From contig OY756151.1 of NCBI GenBank assembly GCA_963576785.1, positions 1,829,121 to 1,893,120 of the forward strand: 64,000 bases of DNA. Direction: 5' to 3'. This DNA is from Chlorophyllum brunneum. Its lineage: Eukaryota; Basidiomycota; Agaricomycetes; Agaricales; Agaricaceae. This document shows, one piece after another, positions 11,737-21,757 of the stretch; position 1 is the first letter of the stretch, and every line of letters begins with the position of its first letter. Under the pieces are notes generated by a model that did no database searches, was not told the DNA's origin, and saw only the letters and a program-made list of their open reading frames with translations. The position numbers were made by a program, and so were the translations under genes.

Positions 11737-12821
11737 TCACAGATCTAGTTGGTCTAGTTTGTACCGTGATGCTAGGGCATGAAATCCAACATATCCCACA
11801 ATAAATCCCCTATAAGCCTCCAGCGCATCAGGATCAGACTGCAAGAGTCGGTATCCCCGCTGAACACACTGCGCAATCTCATGGGCAAGTTTTTGGAGTG
11901 CCTCGATCTTGGTAATGCCGTTGGAGTTGGCACTCATGGAAATATAATTGATAGTCTCGCCTTCGAGCTCTTCCTTGTAGAAAGAAAACAAGTCACTTGG
12001 AAAAATAATACGTCAGACAGGAGCGTAAGATAAGATTCTGTCTCACTGACTTGGCGTGATCTGAATAGCGTATGAGGTCAGGGATAACCTGAATCCAAGT
12101 TTTCATGTCGAGTTGTGGAGGGAACACGATGATGCAGTAACCTCGGGAAAGACCACTAAGACGTCTACTGAAATCGGGAAACTCGGGCGCCATCGAAGGT
12201 TGAATCTTTAACGCGAGTTAACGTCATATAAAAGGCTTGGATAATTACTTACCTTCATTCCTTTGATCGCCCTGTCCAGGATTGTCGAAGTCAGAAAATC
12301 CATCTCCGACGACACCATCAAATTGGACGAGACGACTCCCCAGTGCTGAGGAAATTCATATGTCATCGCCACAAGCTGATCAAGGGCCTGATAACGCTGC
12401 GGCTCTCGACGGGTGAAGCGATCAAAGAAATCTTTCAAACCGTCAGAATATACTTCGAACATGTCGTCCACATGTACGATGAGGCCCGTCCACACTGCGA
12501 TAAAGATTCGGATGGAGTAGTTGTCCAAGTGTCGATACGCCGTATCACCAAGAGCGATACCGGTGTCGAGATGTCGCCCTACAAGCTTCAAGTCGACACC
12601 ACGCCGAATGGCATCAGCATAGCAGGCATCGCGGAAAGAGGGGTCCACCTGGATCCTGTGGGGATATGTGACGCCGCAGTCCTGCAAGAAACCTGCTAAA
12701 ATTCCCCCAATCTGTGGTTTTGTTGAGGAGGGTACGCTAAGCATGGCTTCCTGTGAATAAATCTTGATATACCGTCCGGATATATAATGATTGGTGTAGT
12801 TTTTACCTTGCCCGAAGCCAT
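11737..12821 (-). CDS. Tri5-like sesquiterpene synthase, copy B
   Basis: Predicted farnesyl diphosphate cyclase, cytosolic. Exons on the minus strand: 12821-12807, 12750-12253, 12205-12051, 11995-11737, the same four-exon pattern as A and C. Both catalytic motifs are present: the aspartate-rich DDMFE (in HVDDMFEVYSDGL) and the NSE-type NDLFSFYKEE, whose first codon is split by intron 3. The exon 3 block PPQLDMKTWIQVIPDLIRY and the C-terminal RYKLDQLDL are shared with C. All splice junctions are canonical and no stop interrupts the frame. It is closer to copy C than to A, as expected from the segmental duplication. No P450 or other tailoring enzyme lies directly next to it. The intact motifs favour an active enzyme of unknown product. 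Confidence 0.9.
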
Positions 12822-12900
12822 AGTAGTTAGAGGAATAAATGGAATCGGGAGTCGCAGAGGAGAGGAACTGAAGGGACCTTGTGGATTCCTGGGTTGATTG

Positions 12901-12910
12901 TTATATATCA
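12901..12910 (-). promoter_or_regulatory. TATA box of terpene synthase B
   Basis: On the minus strand TGATATATAA lies about 80 bp upstream of the ATG at 12821. Confidence 0.55.
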
Positions 12911-13089
12911 CCAACACGGGTAAAATTTTTCATTTTGAGGGTGAAAAGAAACTGGAGACCACCCAGCCAAGGAAGTTCCACCGCATTGGATTTCCCATTT
13001 TATGACATAGCGGCGAGGGGGGATGCGACCAGAGCAACCGCACATGACGTGGACCACATTTTGTAAGAGTCGCCTACTTCTGGTCTCCA

Positions 13090-14070
13090 TGCTGGTCGGA
13101 GTATCAAACTTCTGCTACCATTATAGTCACGATACGCAAAAGAACACCACATGAAGCCAGAAATACCCCACAGATGCTATCAAGGAAGGAGGGTTGGGTA
13201 TAGCCAACATATAGCTTAACGATGCTGGTGGATTACCCTAGCACTTCGGCCAAGGTGTGATTCGCCCACTTGGTCGTGACGCAATCCGAAAGTGGAACCG
13301 ACCGCCGTGGCCGCGCGTATGGTGAGAGTTGTTGCAAGTGGAATGGCCGCGCATGAGAAAATACTTGATTTCCAGGTCGTGCGGACGGGTAACACGCGGT
13401 TCTGAGCTAGGTAATATTGAGCGACATATCGAAATATCGCCCCTTGCGGTTTCCCACAATGCTTATATATTACAGCTATAATATAACTGGGATGTTGGTC
13501 TTGACCCCTTTGCGGTGGAACCGGACCAAGGCATGCGGTGAGTATTGGGAATTTTTCATAGACGCTTGGCCTTCACGATCTCGGACCGGGTCGGAGAAAT
13601 GATCCTCGACACAAGCATTTTGCAGGGCTATCCTCTCTCTATATGTCGGGTGACGAGACCCAAGGAGGATTTCAGTTAAGAGCTTCCGATTATGAACCCG
13701 GTTCAACCTCCCGGACTCGCGAGGAAGGCTTGTGGTCGATCGGATGCGGAATTCCACGAAGCTCAAGGTCCACCAGTAGGAATCCCCAGTGACATTATAA
13801 TAGGTTCGGCATGGGCTGGTTTCATGATGAGTGTGCTATATATCTCAGCGATCGTCTCCTAAGAGATTAGCCACTGGTACGTCATAGGCACATTTTGATT
13901 CCTTTAAAGGCCATCCAACTACCTTCTTGTTGTTCACACCTTCTCCCTTCTGCCTCTTCTAATGTTTCGCTTTCTATTGGCTAGTGCTTGTTTACTGTTA
14001 TTGTATATTATATACGCAGCTGACGAGGTATTTGTTTGACAAATCACCTGAGCTCCTGTAGTAGCGTAGT
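13090..14070. other. Non-coding part of duplication unit 1
   Basis: No gene recognised. Much of the stretch has a diverged counterpart at about 16800-17450 in unit 2 (for example the block with a tandem GAGTATTGGGAATTTT/GGAATTTTAG region and the CTATATATCTC/CGATATGTCTC region). Confidence 0.45.
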
Positions 14071-14079
14071 CAGCTCAAT

Positions 14080-14107
14080 TTATATCATTATTATCATTAT
14101 CATTATT
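14080..14107. repeat. ATT/ATC microsatellite
   Basis: Short run built from ATCATTATT-like units. It is absent from the matching place in unit 2 and is a probable local expansion. Confidence 0.5.
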
Positions 14108-14436
14108 TGTATCGAGTAACATTCTAATTAGAACGATTGCCGAGTGGTGACCCACGTAAGAAAGAAGCAACAGTAAGCGCATCTTATCGACCTCCGATAT
14201 AGTTTCCGAGGTATCAGAAGCTCTGCGCGGGACTGTCGAAATGCAAAGCACGTACACCACTGGATAGTTTGCCGCATAAAGTAGGACACGGAGGGGAATG
14301 ATATCAAATGAGTGGTTTCGTTGGTGAACGCACGTTCATGCTGAGTTTTTCTACTTCGGTAAGGTCGTGGCATCGACTCACAATCCAAGCCCCGCGCACG
14401 TTAGCTGAGGAACTTATTCTATTTCGTGCTCATCAC

Positions 14437-14507
14437 GGGGTTGGAAGGGGATTGATTGTAACGGTTGATGCACCGAGACCATGTTTTTTTTCCTTGAAGA
14501 ATCCCGC
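14437..14507 (+). repeat. Transplanted chip of the DUF262 gene at the duplication junction
   Basis: GGTTGGAAGGGGATTGATTG and the following GATGCACCGAGACCATGTTT blocks match 18843-18968, inside a coding exon of the DUF262 gene (opposite coding strand), with about 58 bp missing in the middle. The piece lies exactly between the two duplication units, so the sequence that once flanked the block was copied with it and then shrank. Confidence 0.7.
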
Positions 14508-14664
14508 GTCAGTGACCAAAGAAGCTTTAACCCAGGTCTACAGTGTTGTTAGGCCGAGTTAGATCACGAGCATGCTGACAGAAATTACGCTCCTTGAAAT
14601 TGGATCAACTGGTGTTCGTGAGAGCTCCGCAATTTCGTGTTGCGTACACTATCTCCTCCTTCGT

Positions 14665-14680
14665 CTCCGCACTTTCGCCC
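14665..14680 (+). promoter_or_regulatory. Relic of the hydrophobin upstream motif (copy 4)
   Basis: TCTCCGCACTTTCGCC again, upstream of a decayed hydrophobin. Confidence 0.5.
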
Positions 14681-14751
14681 TGACGCGATAATTACCTCAA
14701 GCTTGGTGTTCCGCTTGTACGGCACAGGCATACTCAGACGCTCAACTCGTC

Positions 14752-15145
14752 ATGCGCCCCAAGCTCGCTGCTATCCTTGTCTCGGCTCCTGTCATCGCCC
14801 ATGCTATGTCCACCGTATCCACGAACCAAACTACCATTCAAGTGCAACGTTACTCGATCTACTGTACTTTAGACTCATACTTTTTTTCTCCCGACCAGCC
14901 CTTAACGAACCCTTTAACAGCAATTTCGTTCAAAGCCTTGCTAGAGCTTTGGTAGTTGATCTTTCGGAATTGGGGTGTTCAGCTGAACTGACCTGTAACT
15001 CCCTCTCCGTTCTCTCAGCTGGTATGTCGAAGAATTTCATTTCCCCTCTGGGAACCATTCTGATAGTGCTTATCACAACAATGTTCAGCCACTGTTGCAC
15101 AGGCAATTTCGCGCATTCATCAGTCTGGTAGTCTAAGATCCTCTC
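14752..15145 (+). pseudogene. Decayed hydrophobin (copy 4)
   Basis: Starts with a readable ATG and a signal-peptide-like stretch, MRPKLAAILVSAPVIAHA, preceded by CTCAACTCGTC, the same pre-ATG leader as hydrophobin 1. A block with AAGTGCAACGTTAC matches the first-Cys region of the living copies, but the CC codons that should follow are lost. Near 15078-15110 the block AATGTTCAGCC then CTGTTGCACAGGCAAT matches the PACCKGN exon with a 2-bp loss. The exon blocks are out of frame with one another. It lies tail to tail with terpene synthase C. Confidence 0.65.
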
Positions 15146-15462
15146 CAGTTGAGGGGCAATGAATGATCTTTGCACCTTTATCGTGTTGGCATTTCTACGA
15201 GATGTATGAGCCGAATGCCGGCAGGGATCCAGTCCGAATCCGAGTGAGTTGGAGAATTTGAGGTTAGCTACCCAGTAGCCTAGTAGGAGGATAATTATCA
15301 TAGTCAGACATGTCGAAAACATCCAACCGGACGGTGTAGCCTATCCGCTCTGATTTTTACCATGGTTTAACCCCAGCGCTCCGCGTGATCGGTCCTAAGG
15401 CATGCTATTTAACTTCAACAGCTAGACTCAATAAGTTGACGGCTGTATCGATCATTCGTCAA

Positions 15463-16549
15463 TCACAAATTCAATTGGTCTAGCTTGTATCGTGCTGCTA
15501 GGGCATGAAATTCAACATATCCCACAATAAATCCCCGATAGGCCTCCAGCGCAACGGGATCAGACTGCAAAAGCCGATATCCCCGCTGAACACATTGCAC
15601 GGTCTCATGAACAAGTCTTTGGAGTGCCTCGATCTTGGTAACGCCGTTGGAGTTGGCAATCATAGAAATATAGTTGACAGTCTCGCCTTCGAGCTCTTCT
15701 TTGTAGAAAGACAACAAGTCACTTGGTAAAACAAAATGTCAGAAAAAACGATAAGATGATATACTCTGTCACTGACTTGGCGTAATCTGAGTAGCGGATG
15801 AGGTCAGGTGTAACCTGAATCCAAGTTTTCAGGTCGAGATGTGGAGGGAATGTCATGATGCCAAAGGCTCGTGAAAGTCCGCTAATGCGTCTCTTGAAAT
15901 CGGGAAACTCGGGCGCCATCGAAGGTTGAATCTTTAATGCCAGTCAACGTCATCTGAGATTGTTGGGTAGCATGTGTTGACTCACCTCCATCCCCTTGAC
16001 AGCTCTGTCCATGATTGTGGAAGTAAGAAAATCGATCTCCGAAGCCACGATTAAATTGGACGGAATGACTCCCCAATGGTGAGGAAATTCATATGTCATC
16101 GTGACGAGTTGATCAAGAACCTGATAGCGCTGCGGCTCTCGACGGGTGAAGCGATCGAAGAATTCGTTCAAACCATCAACATAGACTTCGAACATATCGT
16201 CCATATGCGTGACGAGTCCTGTCCACACTGCGATAAATACTCGGGTCGAGTGGTTGTCTAAGTGTCGATATGCGGTATCAGCAATAGCAATACCAGTCTC
16301 GAGATGTCGCGCGCCAATTTTCAAGTCGAAACCGCGTCGAGTGGCCTCAGCGTAGCAGGCATCGCGGAAAGAGGGGTCCACTTGGATACCACGGGGATAG
16401 GTGATGTCGCAGTCCTTCAAGAAACCTGTCAAGATTTCCTCGATCTGTGATTTTGTTGAGGTGGGTACGGTAATTGTGGGTTTCTGTGTATCAAGCTTTT
16501 TATCTCGGTGTATAGTGAGTAACGAACGTCTTACCTTGTCCGAAGACAT
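15463..16549 (-). CDS. Tri5-like sesquiterpene synthase, copy C
   Basis: Predicted farnesyl diphosphate cyclase. Minus-strand exons: 16549-16535, 16483-15986, 15931-15777, 15721-15463. Intron 1 happens to be open in frame, so the upstream part can also be read without splicing; the spliced form is preferred because A and B share it. Motifs: DDMFE (HMDDMFEVYVDGL) and the NSE-type DLLSFYKEELEGE, whose first Asn codon is split by intron 3. Exon 3 reads PPHLDLKTWIQVTPDLIRY. The C-terminus RYKLDQLNL carries the conserved RY pair. The frame is intact. It is the sister of copy B inside the segmental duplication. Confidence 0.9.
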
Positions 16550-16619
16550 TATAGTTGGAGGAGTGAAGAGAGTCGACGGGGAATTTGAAGGGAGGTTGTG
16601 GGCTCCCCTCCTTCAACTG

Positions 16620-16632
16620 CTCTTATACCTCA
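16620..16632 (-). promoter_or_regulatory. TATA-like element of terpene synthase C
   Basis: GAGGTATAAGAGC on the minus strand lies about 75-80 bp upstream of the ATG at 16549, in the same relative place as the TATA boxes of A and B. Confidence 0.45.
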
Positions 16633-17957
16633 CAAACGCCCGTAAATTTTTTGATTCAGAACAAGAAAAGAAACCGGACTGAAGCTGGGTAGTGCAGCCC
16701 CGCCCCCAGCCTCCCGTGTTGGTCGGAACTCTACCGCCACAGTGACCTATGCAAAAGGAGACCTCATGATACCCCGCAGAAGTCGCTACCAATGAAGGAG
16801 GGTTGCTCGTAGCCAAATTATAGCTTACCGATGCCAACGATTTCCTTAACGCTTCAACCAGGGTGTGCTTCGATTCTTGATCAAGACGCAATACGCAAAT
16901 GCCTTCAGTCTGTAGTAGCGTGCGCGGCGAGAGTGGATACCTCCATGGCCTCGCATGGGGATATACTTGATAGAAGGATTTCCAGGATGTGCGGAAGGGT
17001 GGTGTGCGGTTCTAAGTTGGGCATAGGCGCCTTATCAATCAATACCGTCTTTTGCGGTTTTCCCACCAGGGAGCCATATTCGGAGTGTGTTTTTGCAGAA
17101 ATGACTGGAATTTTAGTCTTGGCGAAGATTGAATCCATTGCGGTGGAGTCGGACCAAGGCGTGTCCACTGGGTCTCCCTATGCGAACGAAAACTAAGAAG
17201 GATTCTTCAGCTTCCTCGAGTCGCCAGGAAGGCCTGGGGCCGATCAGATGCAGAATTTGACGTCCACCAGCAGGAAGCATGAAATGATATTATGAATTCC
17301 TGATACCAAGTCGACTGCGGACACCAAAGTGCACTACTGTGCCCTCCTGGCACCGAGTATCATTAACGCAAAAGTTAATGGATCTGCTGGAGCATGTTCT
17401 GTTTCCACGATGAGTATGCGATATGTCTCCTGAGAGAGTTTGGTCATTGGCATATCTTTGACCCTGTAAGCGCAACTTAGCGACTCCCGATATTGGTTCC
17501 GAGGTATCAGAAGCTCTGGGCAGGACAGTGGAAGTGTAAAACACGTACACCGCTGAATGGTTTACTGTGAGAAGTAGGACAGGGGGGATGATATCAATGA
17601 GCGCCGACGTTGGTGGACGTACGTTCATGGTGAATTTTTCCGCTTCGGTAAGGTCGCAAGATCAACTCACAGCCCAAGTTTCAGCACACGTTAACTAGAG
17701 AACTCGTTCTATTTCGTACTTATCACCTTCGTTCAGATGTTCGAAACGCCTTACAGTCAACGCCCCAGTTACTTCACAAGCATCTTCGTACTCGTGTTGT
17801 CCTACTGTAGACAGGCTTTGCGTTCAACTTGTATTTAAAGATTACCGGCTACTGAGAGCGCAGATACACGACACATCTCACATCATATTACTGCGAACCT
17901 ACCAAAGGTCCAATATATCAACAGAGACATAAAACACGACTCTCCTCGATCAAACGA

Positions 17958-20113
17958 CTAACCCGGCGACGGTGAGTGTGATTGTCCTTCACCAGCACTA
18001 GTAGGAGGGCTCTGACTGGCAGGATACTGCTGTTTCGTCAAAGCTCTCAACGTCGCCAGTCTCCCTTTACTCCCACCAGATTTCGTATCCGTTCCCTGTA
18101 ATGTCGTGCTGGCGTTGGCTGTCGAGATTGCCGCAGAAAGAGACGCGTAGGGAAGTTGGTGCGTGGATGAAGAAGGGCTTGTGGGTGTGGACATTGTCCC
18201 AAGTATTGAGTCTTTTCGCGGTTTTGTTGATTTTGGTTTTAGGATGACTGGTTTTGTTGTGGGTGGATTCGGATCATCGTCGTCGGAAGGTGGCGAGACC
18301 GATCTGGATGCCTCATCGTCTTCTTGGGCGCGTTTTCGCTTAGATCCTGCCCGCACCTTGGATGGCGACTTAACTTTAGTCGTCCGTGCTCCGTTTTCCT
18401 TTCCACCATCCGCGACCTCCTCATCATCAGCATTCTGATAATCCACGGGGTTGATACCCTTCAAAAAACTGATCATCGTCTTCCCGACTTTGGTGTTTAA
18501 CCGAATATCGACGTGCTCCCTCCTCACATCTCGCCTCATAGCCCTGGTCGCCCTAGCTAACGCCTTCTTCCCCAGCCCCTCCTTCCACACGAGCATGAGT
18601 AGAGTTATACAGATGAACTCGATCGGCGAGACTTTTGTATTCAGCTTGGTGCTCGCGCCAGGGAGTCCAGCGAATTCGGCGGAGGACATCCTGAAGGGAC
18701 CCGAAATCTCGGGATCGGAGTGGCTCGTCATACTTTCGAATACTTCAAAGGTATGGAAAACTTGCGCCCGGAATTTTTTGGGAACAGGGCTGGTGTCGGT
18801 CAAAAAGGTTTCGAGTTGGATTACAGAGCCAGTGTTGACGAGGTTGGAAGGGGATTGATTGTAGCGGTCGATGCACCAAAGGATGGTTGCGAGACAGCGG
18901 AAGTCTGTTCCGCGAGAACGATCCCAGTCGAGAGAACCGAGACCGTGTTTTTCTTCCTTGAAGAATCGAGTTTGGATATCGCGGATGAGATCCGCGCGGG
19001 GTGTCTTGACAACGCCAAGTTTTTCTGGATGGAGAGGTGAGTGTTTCCGCGAACGAGAGATGGCATAAGGACCGACCGGCGGGTGTGAGTGCCATACCCA
19101 ACTGCACTCGCTAAAAAAGCGTAAGCGAGGACGGCGACTCCATAAGAGTCGAGGGCCCGTACCTGGAATATTTCGCGCTCATCTCTGTCGTTTATATCTG
19201 AGTATTCCACGCATACGATTTGCTTGTTTGCGAATAGACGGCGGAATTTGTCGGGGAGAATGTTGCCCTTTTTCTTCTTGCCTGTTCCGGATGTTGAAGA
19301 TGATTTGAACCAGTACTTTCCGCCTGATGCGCTGTGTAGATGTGGGTTTGAGTGGTGGTGGGTGAGGAGATGGACCATACCGATCACGGTCTGTTGGTGT
19401 CGGTGTGTCGGTGTGAGTGGTTGTACGACTGGGAGGCTGTTATGGACTTACGATATATCTACCAAAAGTGAGATGAGGGAGCGTAAGAAAACGAAAGGGA
19501 GAGACTCACCAACCCAAGCATAAACCTGTCGATGGTCAGCACATATTTAATCGAACCAAGCACAGGCACGCACCTGTATATCGACGTCAAACGCTGTTTC
19601 CCATCGATGCAAATCTTGCTGTCACTCCCATCCTCGTGCGCGCTCACGGCTGCGTTCGGCTCAGCCGGATTTCCTGTAGAGATTTGGGGGTCGAATGCTC
19701 ACCAAAGATGACTGGTGGGATATAAAAATTCCGAAATATGGAATCTATGAGTCCAACTTGTTTGGCCTCAGGCCATACCACGTCTAAAGAGGGTGCAATC
19801 AGGTAAAGGGTGACACGGATGAACGCTAGCTGGATGGGGTACCACGCTGATATTCAGGATCCAAGTCGATATCTCCACTGACAATCTGGTCAAACAGGGC
19901 TTGTGCTGTGTACGTCGTCGCGCGAGGGGCCTTTAATGCATCCTTGATTATGTATCCATGCCTATCCCCGGCCTTCTTTCCTTTGCCTGGGCGACGTGCT
20001 CGTTTAGCGGTATTTTCGTAGTCGGATTCTGGACCAGCCATTGAGACGTCGTCGCCATCTTCGGATGCAGAAGTAGCAGAGGAGAACGAGGAATAGTCGT
20101 CAGACTCGGACAT
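17958..20113 (-). CDS. DUF262 (GmrSD N-terminal-like) domain protein
   Basis: Fungal protein with a DUF262/ParB-like nuclease-fold domain; relatives include the N-terminal domain of bacterial GmrSD restriction enzymes, but the fungal role is unknown. It begins at the ATG at 20113 (MSESDDYSSF), then an acidic Ser-rich tail and a basic RRPGKGKK stretch (possible nuclear signal). The domain follows: QALFDQIVSGDIDLDPEYQR, VVWPEAKQVGLIDSIFRNFY, and the hallmark ICIDGKQRLTSIYR (DGQQR-type motif). Later blocks: KYWFKSS, FQRVQLGMALTPAEKL, and a long helical C-terminal part. The tail (18000-18450) is Ser/Thr/Pro- and Lys-rich and probably disordered. Introns read by eye include 19842-19784, 19702 to about 19677, and about 19034-18986 region junctions; one or two micro-exons near 19360-19450 are uncertain. 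No disrupting stop was seen. Confidence 0.82.
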
Positions 20114-21215
20114 GACCAACGGAGGAGGAAAGCTGGTGTGTGTTCTTGTTTGGCGCTGAGCGTACTACTCCAGCTGTACATATACTCTCAGCGTCAACTT
20201 TTGCCTGCGAGTTTTCGCCTGTACTACAATTTCTACCAAAACCACCTCCCGCTCCTGTACTATCAAGCCGTCTCCTCGTGTCTCTACGTCTTCCGCCGGG
20301 TCCGGTCCATACTTCAGTACCTCTACGCCGCCAGGAACGAGGTCCTTCTCGCGGAGCACCCCAACGGATGTATGCCCGTTCTCGACGACAGCTTTGGACA
20401 AGGACAAAGGCAAGGTTGTCGTTCCTCACACCGGTCCCGCTGTTGAATCCTGGATTCTAGGTCACGATCCTCGATCGATTTTATTTAGACGACAAACTAG
20501 TCAAGGTTGCCGGATTTATGACCTCGAAGAGTCAATCCCTTTGAAGGATGGGTGAACTCGGTTCCAGAGAGTCGCCTGGTCACTAATTCATCCACGACGT
20601 GCTGAAGGAGATGTCAAGGCCGGGGATTGTACGATTTACGGAGGGATCGGGCGTCGGTGTTGGTCGGGCGAAGTACTACTACCCAGAGTACTCGCACTTT
20701 GTGTGCTTCGTGTGGCCCTACGAGCCGTAAGAGCTCTACCGCTCCTGTTGAAGACCGTGGTGGCCTTGTTAGTTCGGATTTGAAATCTGTTCAAAGGACT
20801 TTAGGGGGTGTGCATGGCGGAGCAGCCGGAGAAGAACAGAGCGAATAGGATGTAGGAGACGACAGTGATTCGAGTTTGGATTTGTATATGTTATTACCCT
20901 GAGTGTCAATTTTATATGTTTCGATTTCCACGGATGCATTTCTTTTCACCTTTGGTGTTCGCACTAGTTGGCTTTCGGTCTTTTGAGAGCAGTGGAGTAA
21001 TGTTTCTAGTCATTTGATGGTCAAGCGTGGGCTGCTGTCGCCCCATTACAAATGCAGGCCGAGCACACCAGTTTGTGTCGGTGGTAGACCAGGCAGTACA
21101 TCGTCCATGGGTACGTTCATACCACTCAAAATTCTTTTACGGTGTTCATATCCTACCTATTAGTACTGGCACCAGGCCTCTGGTGCCAGTGTTAAGAGTG
21201 TCTTCAGATAGTACT
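20114..21215. other. No recognised family; possible Ser/Thr-rich coding exon on plus strand
   Basis: Divergent to the DUF262 gene. A plus-strand frame from about 20240 to 20570 reads as a Ser/Thr/Pro-rich stretch followed by KVVVPHTGPAVESWILGHDP, which looks like natural protein, and ends in a stop at about 20554. The 20600-20735 stretch has another readable segment. I could not name a family or build a complete gene; it may be the start of an unrecognised gene or a decayed one. Confidence 0.3.
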
Positions 21216-21221
21216 CCCTCA

Positions 21222-21376
21222 CTTAAGTATATATACCATTGGAATCCGCTGATTTTTCTGCATTTATTGAATATGAAATCATGTCATCTGGATCACACCT
21301 GAATATTCTACAGAACTTACAATATTAAAAAATTACCAGAACCACCTCGGAACCACATGGCAACTGCCGAAATGAT
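21222..21376 (+). repeat. Direct repeat flanking the Mug135-like gene, left copy
   Basis: About 155 bp matching 22900-23055: TATATACCATTGGAAT, GCATTTATTGAATATGAAAT, AATATTCTACA, CAGAACCACCTCGGAACCAC and GGCAACTGCCGAAAT blocks in the same order and orientation. The two copies enclose about 1.5 kb containing one gene. Confidence 0.75.
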
Positions 21377-21757
21377 TAGACGCAACATGTTGACACATAA
21401 TGTACAGTCTTACGAACCACCCAAGTAAGACAACCTATGTAAGGTGCATACAATTCCCCCCATCATCTTCATTGTCAGATTCCTCCTGCTTATCCTGAAG
21501 TACTTCAAAGTCTTTATGACAAAGACGGACAGAGACGACAGACAGAATCGTTATGTACCCATACTATTGGAGTTTGCCCTTCCCCAAGGCTATTCGAGCC
21601 CCCCTTTTCACGAAATTCACCATGCTAACGATTTACTCTCACTATTACCAGAACTTGCAACTTTTCTAGTTTTTACGAGACTCATATTCACATATAGGGC
21701 ACTTTCACAACCCGCTATACCCGCCCTCGACAAAACACCATGCAACACCGCTTCTCA

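Larger units (their letters stand above)
10656..14436. repeat. Segmental duplication, unit 1 (hydrophobin relic + terpene synthase B)
   Basis: Direct-repeat partner of 14508-17730. Matching anchors: the left end (AGTGACCAAAGAAGCTTT at about 10661 and 14511), the TCCGCACTTTCGCC motif, the decayed hydrophobin, the whole synthase gene, a block containing GAGGTATCAGAAGCTCTG (about 14208 and 17501), and the right end, CTATTTCGT before a CTTATCAC or CTCATCAC box (about 14420 and 17709). Similarity is clear but imperfect, with many point changes and small indels, so the duplication is not recent. Confidence 0.75.
14508..17730. repeat. Segmental duplication, unit 2 (hydrophobin relic + terpene synthase C)
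   Basis: Second copy of the block at 10656-14436, same orientation, with the same content: upstream motif at about 14665-14680, decayed hydrophobin, terpene synthase, non-coding tail. The DUF262 gene follows directly, consistent with this being the original junction. Confidence 0.75.

Noticed and set aside
20138..20446. Leu/Tyr-rich plus-strand frame upstream of the DUF262 gene
   Set aside because: Another frame of the same stretch looks more natural (Ser/Thr-rich then KVVVPHTGPAVESW). Neither could be tied to a family.
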